NCBI GenBank assembly: GCA_937894065.1
Contig: CALCST010000036.1
Location: forward strand, 28,737-92,736
DNA: 64,000 nt
Reading direction: 5' to 3'
From: an uncultured Parabacteroides sp.
GTDB lineage: Bacteria > Bacteroidota > Bacteroidia > Bacteroidales > Tannerellaceae
Positions within the stretch are counted from its first letter, which is position 1. Every line of letters begins with the position of its first letter. The notes under the pieces are model-generated. The model did no database searches. It was given only the letters and a program-made list of their open reading frames with translations, and was not told the origin of the DNA. Shown here piece by piece: positions 16,704 through 25,963 of this stretch. A program made the position numbers and the translations under genes.

Positions 16704-18932
16704 ATGAAAAGAACAACAATTCAAAAAATGCTCTTTGGTGGCCTGTCTTTTATTTTGGTTGGAACAGGATGTAAATTAGAGCAAATATCAGATAATAACC
16801 AGTTAGTTGAAAAAAGAGAGAAGACCGCTTTTCAGACAGGACAACCGTGGCGACCAACAATGGATAACCGTGCTGATGTGGCTATTGTATACGGAATAGG
16901 GGGAAATCCTTCTGATAAGCAGACGATTGGATTTGAAGAGCGTGTCCGTAGTTGGCGTGAACGTGGCTATACTGTACATTTTATGACAGGAAGTGCTTGG
17001 GGTGAATATCAGGATTATTTTACAGGAGCTTGGGATGGAAAAACTCATTTGGATGAGGGACAAGTTACCAGAAAAGGAGATACTATTTGGCATGGTTACA
17101 TGGTTCCATATATTGTTCCGTCTGATAATTTTATCAGTTATTTGAAAGAACGTCATATAAAGAGAGCCATTGATGCAGGAATTGATGCTATTTATTTGGA
17201 AGAGCCGGAATTTTGGGCAAGAGGTGGATATAGTGAAGCTTTTAAGCGTGAATGGAAAACTTATTATGGGTTTGATTGGAAACCTCAGCATGAATCTGCA
17301 GAAAATACCTATTTGTCAAATAAACTGAAATATCATTTGTATTATAAAGCCTTGAATGAATGGTTTTCTTATGCTAAGGATTATGGAAAATCCAAAGGAA
17401 TGAAAGTTCGCTGTTATGTGCCAACTCATTCATTGGTGAATTACGCTCAATGGCAAATTGTTAGTCCAGAAGCTAGTTTGGCATCATTAGAAAGTGTTGA
17501 TGGTTATATAGCTCAAGTTTGGACTGGTACATCTCGTGAACCTAATTATTTTGACGGTATAAAAAAAGAAAGGGTGTTTGAGAATGCATTTTTAGAGTAT
17601 GGTTGTATGGAATCAATGACAGCTCCTACAGGCAGGAAAGTATTTTTCCTGACAGACCCGATAGAGGATTGGCCACGGGATTGGGATGATTACCGTAAAA
17701 ATTATCAGGCAACTTTTACTGCTAAATTGTTTTATCCAGACAATAATAATTATGAAGTTATGCCTTGGCCTGAACGAATATATGAAGGGCTGTATCGTAC
17801 TAGTCCTGACAGTGATGAGAAGACCCGCATACCTCGCTTTTATTCTACTCAAATGCAGGTTATGATAAATACTCTGAATAATATGCCGGTTGTTGATAAT
17901 AGAGTATCAGGCTCTGAAGGTATAAGTGTACTTATGGCTAATTCTATGATGTTTCAACGTGCTCCGGAACCTATATCTGGTTATGATGATCCTCAGCTGT
18001 CAAACTTTTATGGACAAGCTTTGCCATTTTTGAAACGTGGTATACCTGTACATCTGATGCATATCGAGAATGTGTCTTTCCCTGAAAACTGGAAAAATAC
18101 CAAAGTCCTTTTGATGAGTTATTCCAATATGAAACCTTTAGAGCCTGAAGCTCATAATATTATTTCTGATTGGGTTAAGAATGGTGGTGTGTTGGTTTAT
18201 AGTGCAACAGATAAGGATCCGTTTCAACAAGTCCGTGAGTGGTGGAATCAAAATGGAAACAACTATGCGACTCCGTCGGAACATTTGTTCTCTATAATGG
18301 GATTGCCTGCTAATTTACCCGCAGGGGAATACACTGTTGGCAAGGGAAAGGTATGTGTAATTCGACAGGATCCTAAAAGTTATGTTATGAATGCTGGAGG
18401 TGATAGGGATTATGTTTCAACAGTTGCCAAATTGTATGCAGGAAAGACTAACGGAAATGAACTTCAGTTCAAGAATAATTTTTATCTAGAACGTGGTGTA
18501 TATAAATTGGTAGCCGTACTTGATGAAAGTGTAAGTAATGAACCTTATATATTGAAAGGCAGGTTTATTGATTTGTTTGATCCAGAATTACCAGTTTTAT
18601 CAGAGAAAATTGTGAATCCGGGTGAGCAGGCATTTTTACTTGATCTTGCGTGTGTGGAAAATACTACTAAACCTCAAGTTTTGTGTGGTGCGGCTAGAAT
18701 TTATGATGAGGCAATAACAGATACATCTTACACTTTTGTAGCAAAGAGCCCAATAGAAACAACAAATGTTATGCGTGTCTTGCTATCGGAAGTCCCTGAA
18801 TCAGTAGATTTTATTGGTCCTGATGGAAATAAAGTTCTTGATGCTGCTTTTGAATGGAATGAGAAAACTCATACTTGTCTAGTAAAATTTGAAAATCATC
18901 CAGATGGAGTTAATGTTACTTTTAAATGGTGA
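16704..18932 (+). CDS. Lipoprotein, putative TIM-barrel glycoside hydrolase with amidotransferase-like domain
   Basis: 742 residues. A lipoprotein signal peptide ends in the lipobox VGTGC (Cys near residue 23). A region of about 50-390 looks like a TIM barrel (DVAIVYGIGG, AIDAGIDAIYLEEPEFW, GMKVRCYVPTHS), with EEPE as a possible catalytic site. Residues about 410-520 (SVLMANSMM, KVLLMSYSNMKPLEPEAHN, WVKNGGVLVYS) resemble the Rossmann-like domain found after the barrel in GH42-type beta-galactosidases. I cannot place it in a numbered GH family. It begins a block of three exported proteins (to 23154), probably for glycan degradation. Its ATG directly follows the efp terminator, so its own promoter is unclear. 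Confidence 0.6.
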   Translation: MKRTTIQKMLFGGLSFILVGTGCKLEQISDNNQLVEKREKTAFQTGQPWRPTMDNRADVAIVYGIGGNPSDKQTIGFEERVRSWRERGYTVHFMTGSAWGEYQDYFTGAWDGKTHLDEGQVTRKGDTIWHGYMVPYIVPSDNFISYLKERHIKRAIDAGIDAIYLEEPEFWARGGYSEAFKREWKTYYGFDWKPQHESAENTYLSNKLKYHLYYKALNEWFSYAKDYGKSKGMKVRCYVPTHSLVNYAQWQIVSPEASLASLESVDGYIAQVWTGTSREPNYFDGIKKERVFENAFLEYGCMESMTAPTGRKVFFLTDPIEDWPRDWDDYRKNYQATFTAKLFYPDNNNYEVMPWPERIYEGLYRTSPDSDEKTRIPRFYSTQMQVMINTLNNMPVVDNRVSGSEGISVLMANSMMFQRAPEPISGYDDPQLSNFYGQALPFLKRGIPVHLMHIENVSFPENWKNTKVLLMSYSNMKPLEPEAHNIISDWVKNGGVLVYSATDKDPFQQVREWWNQNGNNYATPSEHLFSIMGLPANLPAGEYTVGKGKVCVIRQDPKSYVMNAGGDRDYVSTVAKLYAGKTNGNELQFKNNFYLERGVYKLVAVLDESVSNEPYILKGRFIDLFDPELPVLSEKIVNPGEQAFLLDLACVENTTKPQVLCGAARIYDEAITDTSYTFVAKSPIETTNVMRVLLSEVPESVDFIGPDGNKVLDAAFEWNEKTHTCLVKFENHPDGVNVTFKW

Positions 18933-18992
18933 GATAACTAGTGTAATATTAGTAAATATGGTTTGTTGAATATAAATGAAAATATATAGAAA

Positions 18993-21518
18993 ATGGATTT
19001 CTTGAGAAAAATTTTTGCGTTATGTTGTGCGACTTTGTCATTAGTAAGTTGTATAACGAAAGATAATAGAGTCGTTTACAAACCAGCAGATGAGAATTCA
19101 TTGCGAGCACCGGCTTATCCTTTGCTCACAATAGATCCTTATACTAGTGTCTGGTCGTTTTGTGATAAACTTAATGATGAACCAACAAGACATTGGACTG
19201 GCAGAAATCATCCGTTGGTTGGTGCTATTCGTGTTGACGGAGAAACATATCGTTTTATGGGCCGTGATTTAATAAAGACTGAGCCTGTAATTGGTACTGC
19301 AAAACAGAATTTATGGGACGCGATGTATACTTTTAGTAAACCTGAAGATAACTGGATGCAGAATGATTATGTGCCCCAAAATTGGCAATCAGGAAAGGCT
19401 GCATTTGGTACCCCTGAGAATCCTCATGCAACAGTAAGTTGGAATAAAGATGATATTTGGGTTAGAAGAACATTTGACTGGTCAGAAGATATATCAAAGG
19501 AAGATCTGTTCTTACAGTACTCTCATGATGATAATGTTGAGATATTTTTGAATGGTGAACAAATAGCTGTAGCCGGTAATGGCTTGGATTATGATTTGTT
19601 GCAGGAAATACCTGCTAATATAGCTTCTTCGATAAAGCCCCATAATAATGTTCTTGCAGCTCATTGCCATAATAATGGAGGTGGAGCTTATATAGATTTT
19701 GGTATATCGCGTCAGATTAAGGATGATACATCATTTAATTTAAAGGCTGAGCAGAAGTCTGTTGTTGTAATGCCAACTCAAACATATTATACATTTGAAT
19801 GTGGTGGAGTTTTACTTGATTTGATTTTTACGTCTCCTGCAGTTCCTACAAATTTGGAGCTGGTTGCTGCTCCTTACAATTATGTGACTTATCAAGTACG
19901 TTCGCAGGATGAGAAAAAGCATGATGTTCAAGTGTATTTTGAAGCAACTCCTTTACTAGCAGTAAATACTATTGAACAACCAGTAGAGTATTCATTGCAG
20001 GAAGAAGATGGTTTTATTTTGATGAAAACAGGAACTGTTGAGCAACCTATTTTGCAGAAAAAAGGTGATGATTTACGTATTGACTGGGGATATTTTTGTA
20101 TGGCTGCACCTAATTCTCCAAGAGTAACCGTTTCTATTGATGAACAGAAAACAACTAAAACCAATTTTTTGAAAACAGGAATATTGCCAGGGAAAAAAGG
20201 TTTGACTTCTCCTGATATGCAGAAACAAATGACCGTTTTAGCATATTCAGACAATTTAGGTACGGTTGGAGAAGAAATATGTTCTGGACATTTAGTTTTA
20301 GGTTATGATGATATTTATTCTATCCAGTATTTTGGAGATAATAGGATGGCATATTGGAAACATAATGGTTCGGTTACAATTGAACAGGCTTTGAAAAAAG
20401 CTTTTGATTCATATTCGGAAAATATGCAGCAATGTAATGATTTTGACAAAAAATTGATGGAGGAGGCTAGAAATGCAGGAGGACAGCAGTATGCTGAGTT
20501 GTGTGCATTAGTCTATCGCCAGACAATGGCTGCGCATAAGCTTGTAACCGACAGTGAGGGAAATCTGATGTATTTTTCAAAAGAGAATTTCAGTAATGGA
20601 TCTATTGGTACTGTAGATATTACTTACCCGTCTTCACCGATGTATCTTTGTTATAATACGGATTTGTTGAAGGGAATGATGACTCCGATTTTTGAATACA
20701 GCCATTCAGGTAGATGGAAAAAACCGTTTGCCGCTCACGATGTTGGAACTTATCCACATGCTAATGGTCAGACTTATGGTGGTGATATGCCTGTGGAAGA
20801 GTCGGGAAACATGTTAATTTTGACAGCTGCTATTGCTAAGGTTGAAGGCAATGCAGAATATGCTGCCAAATATTGGAATGAACTTACAGCTTGGGCTGAC
20901 TATTTGAAAAAAGAAGGCTTGGATCCAGCAAACCAGTTATGTACTGATGATTTTGCAGGTCATTTTGCCCATAATACTAATCTTTCAATAAAAGCTATTA
21001 TGGGAGTGGCTAGTTATGCTTATTTGGCAAGAATGTTAGGTAAGGTAGAACAGGCTGATTCTTATGAGTCTGTTGCTCGTAATATGGCTTCTAAATGGGT
21101 GGAAATGGCAGATGATGGAGACCACTATCGACTCACATTTGACCAGCCTGGAACATGGAGCCAAAAATATAATTTAATTTGGGATCGTTTATTAGGGTTT
21201 AATCTTTTCCCAGAAAAAGTTGCTGATACTGAAATGGTTTTCTATAAAGAACACATTAACTGTTATGGCTTACCGTTAGATAATAGAGAAGATTATTCAA
21301 AATCTGACTGGATTTTGTGGACTGCTTGTCTGACTGGAAATGATGCAGATTTTTGTGCGTTGGTTCAACCTGTTTGGAAATATGCTAATGAAACGACTTC
21401 GCGTGTACCTTTGAGTGATTGGCATTATACTTCTACAGGAAACCAACGAGGATTTCAGGCTCGTTCAGTAGTTGGGGGGTATTATATGAATATATTTGCT
21501 AAAAGGATGGTTAGATAA
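18993..21518 (+). CDS. DUF4965/DUF5127/DUF1793-family lipoprotein (GtaA glutaminase-like)
   Basis: 841 residues, lipobox LVSC (Cys about residue 20). The domains in order are a DUF4964-like N-terminus (APAYPLLTIDPYTSVWS), an inserted galactose-binding-like jelly roll (about 110-245; VRRTFDWSEDISKED, VEIFLNGEQIAVAGNG), a DUF5127 region (about 250-420), DUF4965 (about 430-600) and a DUF1793-like all-alpha catalytic-type region (TYGGDMPVEESGNML, NLSIKAIMGVASYA, WDRLLGFNLFP). Fungal relatives are called glutaminase A, but in Bacteroidetes such proteins lie in glycan loci and are likely glycosidases. It is 60 bases after the preceding lipoprotein gene and 58 before the GH109-like gene. Confidence 0.82.
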   Translation: MDFLRKIFALCCATLSLVSCITKDNRVVYKPADENSLRAPAYPLLTIDPYTSVWSFCDKLNDEPTRHWTGRNHPLVGAIRVDGETYRFMGRDLIKTEPVIGTAKQNLWDAMYTFSKPEDNWMQNDYVPQNWQSGKAAFGTPENPHATVSWNKDDIWVRRTFDWSEDISKEDLFLQYSHDDNVEIFLNGEQIAVAGNGLDYDLLQEIPANIASSIKPHNNVLAAHCHNNGGGAYIDFGISRQIKDDTSFNLKAEQKSVVVMPTQTYYTFECGGVLLDLIFTSPAVPTNLELVAAPYNYVTYQVRSQDEKKHDVQVYFEATPLLAVNTIEQPVEYSLQEEDGFILMKTGTVEQPILQKKGDDLRIDWGYFCMAAPNSPRVTVSIDEQKTTKTNFLKTGILPGKKGLTSPDMQKQMTVLAYSDNLGTVGEEICSGHLVLGYDDIYSIQYFGDNRMAYWKHNGSVTIEQALKKAFDSYSENMQQCNDFDKKLMEEARNAGGQQYAELCALVYRQTMAAHKLVTDSEGNLMYFSKENFSNGSIGTVDITYPSSPMYLCYNTDLLKGMMTPIFEYSHSGRWKKPFAAHDVGTYPHANGQTYGGDMPVEESGNMLILTAAIAKVEGNAEYAAKYWNELTAWADYLKKEGLDPANQLCTDDFAGHFAHNTNLSIKAIMGVASYAYLARMLGKVEQADSYESVARNMASKWVEMADDGDHYRLTFDQPGTWSQKYNLIWDRLLGFNLFPEKVADTEMVFYKEHINCYGLPLDNREDYSKSDWILWTACLTGNDADFCALVQPVWKYANETTSRVPLSDWHYTSTGNQRGFQARSVVGGYYMNIFAKRMVR

Positions 21519-21528
21519 ATAAAATCGT

Positions 21529-21536
21529 TACCTTTG
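21529..21536 (+). promoter_or_regulatory. -7 box before the GH109-like gene
   Basis: TACCTTTG, 40 bases before the ATG at 21577, suggests that this gene can be transcribed separately from the two lipoprotein genes upstream. Confidence 0.5.
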
Positions 21537-21576
21537 CGGATAATTCATGCTAACAACGAAAAACATAAATTAAATT

Positions 21577-23154
21577 ATGGGAAAATTCAACAAATTGATT
21601 TTAGGTGCTTGTGCTATGCTTACATTGGCATCAGCACCTCAATTAAATGCACAATCTTTATCGCCATCAACTAAATGGCATTGGGATAAAGGAACAATAG
21701 TAATTGATACACCTGAACGTCCTGCTGGTCAACAGCATGCTATAGGGCTTACAGTTCCAAAAATGGAAGTTGTAAGAGTTGGCTTCGTTGGTTTGGGTAT
21801 GCGTGGTCCAGGTGCAGTGGAACGTTTTACTCATATTCCGGGAACGCATATTATTGCTCTTTGTGATTATGAAGAAGAAAGAGCTGAAAAATGCCAGAAA
21901 TATTTGCGTGAGGCAAGTCTGCCTAAAGCTGATGTATATTCTGGAGCAGAAGGTTACAAGGCTCTTTGTGAACGTGAAGATATTGATTTGGTATATATCG
22001 CAACAGATTGGGATCATCATTTCCCAGTTGCAAAATATGCGATGGAACACGGTAAGAATGTAGCTATAGAAGTTCCATCAGCAATGAATCTTGAACAGTG
22101 CTGGGAACTTATCAATCTTAGTGAGAAGACTCGTAAACACTGTATGATTCTTGAAAATTGCTGTTATGACTGGTTCGAGATGAATACATTGAACATGGCT
22201 CAGCAAGGTGTGTTCGGTGAAGTTATAAGAGCTCAGGGTGCATACATCCATAATCTTGACCAATTCTGGGATTATTACTGGAAAAACGGAAAAGAAGACA
22301 AACTAGGATGGCGCTTGCGTTATAACATGGAAAACCGTGGTGATGTTTATGCTACTCACGGCCTTGGCCCGGTTGCTCAGGCATTGGATATTCACCGTGG
22401 TGACCGTATGACTACTTTGGTTGCTATGGATACTAAGTCTGTTCACGGAAAAGCATTGGCAGAAAGAGCGACAGGTGAAAAATGCGACAATTTCCGTAAC
22501 GGTGATCATACAACAACTCTTATTCGTACAGAAAACGGTAAAGTAATCGAAATTCAGCACAATGTAATGAGTCCTCAGCCATACAACAGATTGTATCAGT
22601 TGACAGGAACTAAAGGTTTTGCAAATAAATATCCGGTTGAAGGTTATGCTTTGGATGCATCACAGATGGCAGCTTCTGGCGTTCAGCCAAAAGTAGATAA
22701 TCTTAATTCTCATTCATTTATGCCGGAAGCTGAGATGAATGCTTTGGTAGAGAAATATCAGCATCCTATCCTTAAGAAATATGGTGAAATGGCTAAGGAA
22801 GTAGGCGGACATGGTGGTATGGACTTTATCATGGACTCTCGCCTTGTTTACTGTTTGCAGAATGGCCTTCCTTTGGATATGGATGTTTATGATATGGCTG
22901 AATGGTGTGCTTTGGCAGAACTTGGCGCAATTTCAATGGATAATGGTTGTGCTGCAGTTGCATTCCCTGATTTCACTCGTGGACACTGGAACGATGTCAA
23001 AGGATTTAAACATGCTTTTGCTTCTCCTGAAGATGAAGCCAAGGCTGAACAGGCTGCAAAAGCTGCAACAGCTAAACTGAAAGAAGAAGGTGCAAAAGAA
23101 TGGGCTAAGATTGCAAAGAAAGAGGCAAAGGCTGCAAAAAAGAATAAAAAGTAA
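21577..23154 (+). CDS. Exported Gfo/Idh/MocA-fold protein, GH109-like (alpha-N-acetylgalactosaminidase type)
   Basis: 525 residues. A signal peptide (about 1-25, ending LNAQS) is followed by an NAD-binding motif VGFVGLGMRG (about residues 69-78), IALCDYE, and the family segments ENCCYDWFEMNTLNM, ATHGLGPVAQALDIHRGD and DFIMDSRLVYCLQNG. These match GH109, whose members hydrolyse alpha-GalNAc by an NAD-dependent redox mechanism. The last about 40 residues form a lysine/alanine/glutamate-rich tail that is unusual for the family. With its two upstream neighbours it makes a small exported glycan-degrading set. The family call is confident; the substrate is inferred. Confidence 0.85.
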   Translation: MGKFNKLILGACAMLTLASAPQLNAQSLSPSTKWHWDKGTIVIDTPERPAGQQHAIGLTVPKMEVVRVGFVGLGMRGPGAVERFTHIPGTHIIALCDYEEERAEKCQKYLREASLPKADVYSGAEGYKALCEREDIDLVYIATDWDHHFPVAKYAMEHGKNVAIEVPSAMNLEQCWELINLSEKTRKHCMILENCCYDWFEMNTLNMAQQGVFGEVIRAQGAYIHNLDQFWDYYWKNGKEDKLGWRLRYNMENRGDVYATHGLGPVAQALDIHRGDRMTTLVAMDTKSVHGKALAERATGEKCDNFRNGDHTTTLIRTENGKVIEIQHNVMSPQPYNRLYQLTGTKGFANKYPVEGYALDASQMAASGVQPKVDNLNSHSFMPEAEMNALVEKYQHPILKKYGEMAKEVGGHGGMDFIMDSRLVYCLQNGLPLDMDVYDMAEWCALAELGAISMDNGCAAVAFPDFTRGHWNDVKGFKHAFASPEDEAKAEQAAKAATAKLKEEGAKEWAKIAKKEAKAAKKNKK

Positions 23155-23183
23155 ATTCCCCATTTAGAGGAATCCAAAATATT

Positions 23184-23222
23184 AAAAACAGAGCTTACGT
23201 TGATTGTAGGCTCTGTTTTTTT
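23184..23222 (+). terminator. Terminator after the GH109-like gene
   Basis: AAACAGAGCTTAC pairs with GTAGGCTCTGTTT around loop GTTGATT (one mismatch), followed by T's. Confidence 0.85.
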
Positions 23223-23241
23223 ATGCCGTTGACATTTCCGG

Positions 23242-23277
23242 ATATAAAAATAGCCCCAACCGGTGTCAGGGCTATTT
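23242..23277 (-). terminator. Terminator of the pta-ackA transcript
   Basis: AAATAGCCC (23248-23256) pairs with GGGCTATTT (23269-23277). Read leftward it is followed by TTTTATATCC. It lies about 135 bases after the ackA stop, beyond the octamer repeat. Confidence 0.75.
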
Positions 23278-23340
23278 AAACACGAATCCTTGTGTTTAAT
23301 GTAAGCTGTGAGGATCCGAATTGTTATTAATAAATATTCT

Positions 23341-23414
23341 AGTTGGCAAGTTAACAAGTTGACAAGAAACATTTATGAAAACCTTGTCAACTTGTTTCCT
23401 CGTTCCCTTGTTTA
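23341..23414. repeat. Octamer-period hairpin repeat at the ackA 3' end
   Basis: A perfect 14-bp inverted repeat, AACAAGTTGACAAG (23353-23366) and CTTGTCAACTTGTT (23383-23396), with further octamers (CTCGTTCC, CTTGTTTA) running to the ackA stop codon at 23412-23414. The stop itself lies inside a repeat octamer. Confidence 0.8.
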
Positions 23415-24614
23415 CTTATTATTAAGAATTTCCATTGTATCAGATGCAATCATGAACTCTTCGTCAGTAGGTACAACCAATACTTTAACTTTACTGTCTG
23501 GAGTACTGATTACCATTTCCTGACCACGCATACCTTCGTTCTTTTCAACATCGATTTTCATTCCCATATATTCCATGTTCTGGCAAACTACACGGCGAGT
23601 AGCCCACTGGTTTTCACCAACACCACCAGTCCATACAAGAATATCGCAACCGTTCATAGCTGCTGCATAAGCACCGATATATTTTTTGATGCGATAGTTG
23701 TAAACATCCAATACCATCATTGCACGCTTGTCACCACGAGCATCAGCATCTTCAATTTCACGCATATCTGAAGAAATCTCAGACAAACCTGCAACACCAC
23801 TTTTCTTATTCAATAATTCAGACAAACCAGCTGCATCCAAGCCTTCTTTTTCCATGATGAAAGGAATTGCTCCCGGGTCAATATCACCGCAACGAGTACC
23901 CATCATCAAACCTTCAGTTGGAGTAAGACCCATTGTTGTGTCAATACATTTACCGTTCATGATAGCAGCGATAGAACCACCATTACCAACGTGAGCTGTG
24001 ATAATCTTCTGATCTTCGTATTTTACACCAAGGATTTCGCAGGCACGTTTTGAAACATAGCGATGGCTAGTTCCGTGGAAACCGTAACGGCGGATACCAT
24101 ATTTAGTGTAATATTCGTAAGGTAAGCCATACATATAAGCTCTTTCAGGCATAGTCTGGTGGAAAGCAGTATCAAATACGCCAACCTGAGGAATGCCAGG
24201 AATCAAAGCTTCCATAGCTGCAATACCTTTCAAGTTTGCAGGATTGTGAAGAGGAGCCAAGTCTGTACATTCTTCAACCTTATCCAAAACTTCCTTAGTC
24301 AAAAGTACGCTTGACGCAAACTTTTCACCACCGTGAACTACGCGGTGACCAACAGCGTCGATTTCCTTGTAATCCTTGATACAGCCGTAAGTTTCGTCTG
24401 TCAATACGCTAAGGATAAACTGAATACCTTCCTGATGTCCAGGAATGTTTTTCTCAAGGACAACTTTCTTACCATCTTTACCTGTTAGTTTAAGGAATGA
24501 ATCAGGCAAACCGATTTTTTCGATACCACCCTGAGCCATAACATCACCCGAAGTCATATCGAACAATTTATATTTGATTGAACTACTACCGCAGTTTAAT
24601 ACTAAGATTTTCAT
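23412..24614 (-). CDS. ackA: Acetate kinase
   Basis: 400 residues, starting MKILVLNCGSSSIKYKLF with the conserved N-terminal NCGSSS. Other ASKHA-family motifs are VVHGGEKF, FDTAFHQTMPE, RRYGFHGTSH, AHVGNGGS and TGGVGENQ. It makes ATP and acetate from acetyl phosphate, the last step of acetate fermentation. It lies downstream of pta on the same strand with a 106-base spacer that holds a repeat hairpin. Confidence 0.98.
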   Translation of the reverse strand: MKILVLNCGSSSIKYKLFDMTSGDVMAQGGIEKIGLPDSFLKLTGKDGKKVVLEKNIPGHQEGIQFILSVLTDETYGCIKDYKEIDAVGHRVVHGGEKFASSVLLTKEVLDKVEECTDLAPLHNPANLKGIAAMEALIPGIPQVGVFDTAFHQTMPERAYMYGLPYEYYTKYGIRRYGFHGTSHRYVSKRACEILGVKYEDQKIITAHVGNGGSIAAIMNGKCIDTTMGLTPTEGLMMGTRCGDIDPGAIPFIMEKEGLDAAGLSELLNKKSGVAGLSEISSDMREIEDADARGDKRAMMVLDVYNYRIKKYIGAYAAAMNGCDILVWTGGVGENQWATRRVVCQNMEYMGMKIDVEKNEGMRGQEMVISTPDSKVKVLVVPTDEEFMIASDTMEILNNK

Positions 24615-24644
24615 GTTTATTGAGTTTATTAGTTGTAAATTTTA

Positions 24645-24720
24645 ATAGTTGACGAGTTGACAAGAAAACAAGATATTAATCTTTTATTTCTGAAACCTTG
24701 TCAACTCGTCCCCTCGTTTC
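24645..24720. repeat. Octamer-period hairpin repeat between pta and ackA
   Basis: A perfect 14-bp inverted repeat, GACGAGTTGACAAG (24651-24664) and CTTGTCAACTCGTC (24697-24710), loop 32 bases. It abuts the pta stop codon (24721-24723). It lies inside the predicted pta-ackA message and could act as a processing or attenuation site. Confidence 0.8.
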
Positions 24721-25734
24721 TTATTTATTCGCCTTCAATCCGATTGCCTGATTACAAGTGATAGCCACCATCTTGTAGATATCATCAACAGAGCATCCGC
24801 GTGACAAGTCGTTAACTGGAGCAGCCATACCCTGAAGGATTGGACCAACAGCTTCAGCACCGCCAAGACGCTGAACAAGTTTGTAGGCAATATTACCAAC
24901 TTCCAAAGTAGGGAATACCAATACGTTTGCTTTACCTGCAATTTCGCTTCCCGGAGCTTTCTGTGCAGCAACTTTTTCAACCAAAGCTGCGTCAGACTGC
25001 AATTCACCGTCGATTTTCAAATCTGGAGCCATTTCTTTTGCCAAGCGAGTAGCTTCAACTACTTTGTCAACCATTTCGTGTGAAGCACTTCCTTTAGTAG
25101 AGAAGCTCAACATTGCAACGCGAGGTTCGATACCAGCAATGTGGCGTGCTGTCTGAGATGTAGCAACAGCGATACTAGCCAATTCCTGAGCGTTAGGATT
25201 AGGCATAACAGCACAGTCAGCAAATACGAACAAACCGTTTTCACCATACTGAGGTGTTTGAGTAAACATAAGGAATGCACCTGAAACACAGCTCATACCC
25301 GGAGCAGTCTTGATAATCTGCAATGCAGGGCGAAGAACATTTCCTGTAGTGTTCAAAGCACCGGCAATTTCACCGTCGGCATCGCCAGACTTAATCATAA
25401 GGCAAGCAAGGAACAATGGGTCTTCAACCAAAACTGCAGCCTTTTCAGGAGTCATGCCTTTTTTCTGACGCAACTGAACCAAAAGGTCGGCATATTCAGC
25501 CTTCTTTGCGTGATTCTTAGGGTCAACAATTGTTGCCTGAGCGATATGGTTCAAACCATATTCTGCAGCAAGTTTGTTGATTTCAGCAGGGTCACCGATA
25601 AGGATGATTTCTGCAATTCCTTCAGCCAACAGACGGTCGGCTGCTTTCAATGTTCTTTCTTCAGTTCCTTCAGGAAGAACGATGCGCTGCTTGTTAGCCT
25701 TTGCGCGTGCAATAATGTCTTGCATTAAGTCCAT
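24721..25734 (-). CDS. pta: Phosphate acetyltransferase
   Basis: A 337-residue catalytic-domain-only Pta that converts acetyl-CoA and phosphate to acetyl phosphate. It starts MDLMQDIIARAKANKQRIVL; an alternative start at the second Met is possible. The family motifs are VLPEGTEERTLKA, GDADGEIAGALNTTGNVLRP and a C-terminal GCSVDDIYKMVAITCNQA. It forms the acetate pathway with the downstream ackA. A -7 box TAATTTTG is at 25785 to 25778. Confidence 0.97.
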   Translation of the reverse strand: MDLMQDIIARAKANKQRIVLPEGTEERTLKAADRLLAEGIAEIILIGDPAEINKLAAEYGLNHIAQATIVDPKNHAKKAEYADLLVQLRQKKGMTPEKAAVLVEDPLFLACLMIKSGDADGEIAGALNTTGNVLRPALQIIKTAPGMSCVSGAFLMFTQTPQYGENGLFVFADCAVMPNPNAQELASIAVATSQTARHIAGIEPRVAMLSFSTKGSASHEMVDKVVEATRLAKEMAPDLKIDGELQSDAALVEKVAAQKAPGSEIAGKANVLVFPTLEVGNIAYKLVQRLGGAEAVGPILQGMAAPVNDLSRGCSVDDIYKMVAITCNQAIGLKANK

Positions 25735-25777
25735 AGGGAAGAATTTATTTATGTTCTGTTTAAAACTTTTTCTGCTA

Positions 25778-25785
25778 CAAAATTA
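25778..25785 (-). promoter_or_regulatory. -7 box of pta-ackA
   Basis: The reverse strand reads TAATTTTG 44 bases before the pta ATG. No TTTG sits at the optimal -33 distance. Confidence 0.5.
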
Positions 25786-25963
25786 GGCAAAATGCAATAT
25801 AGAGTTTGCAAAATCGCATAAATAAATTCAGTGATAGATGTCAGTTTCAGAATATTTAACAATAATATGGCTGTCTGAACAGCTCTAATCAATTGAAAAA
25901 GGCAGATTTCAATAGCAAAATGAAAGACTGTTATGTTTCAAAAAAGTACGGTGTTTAATATAG

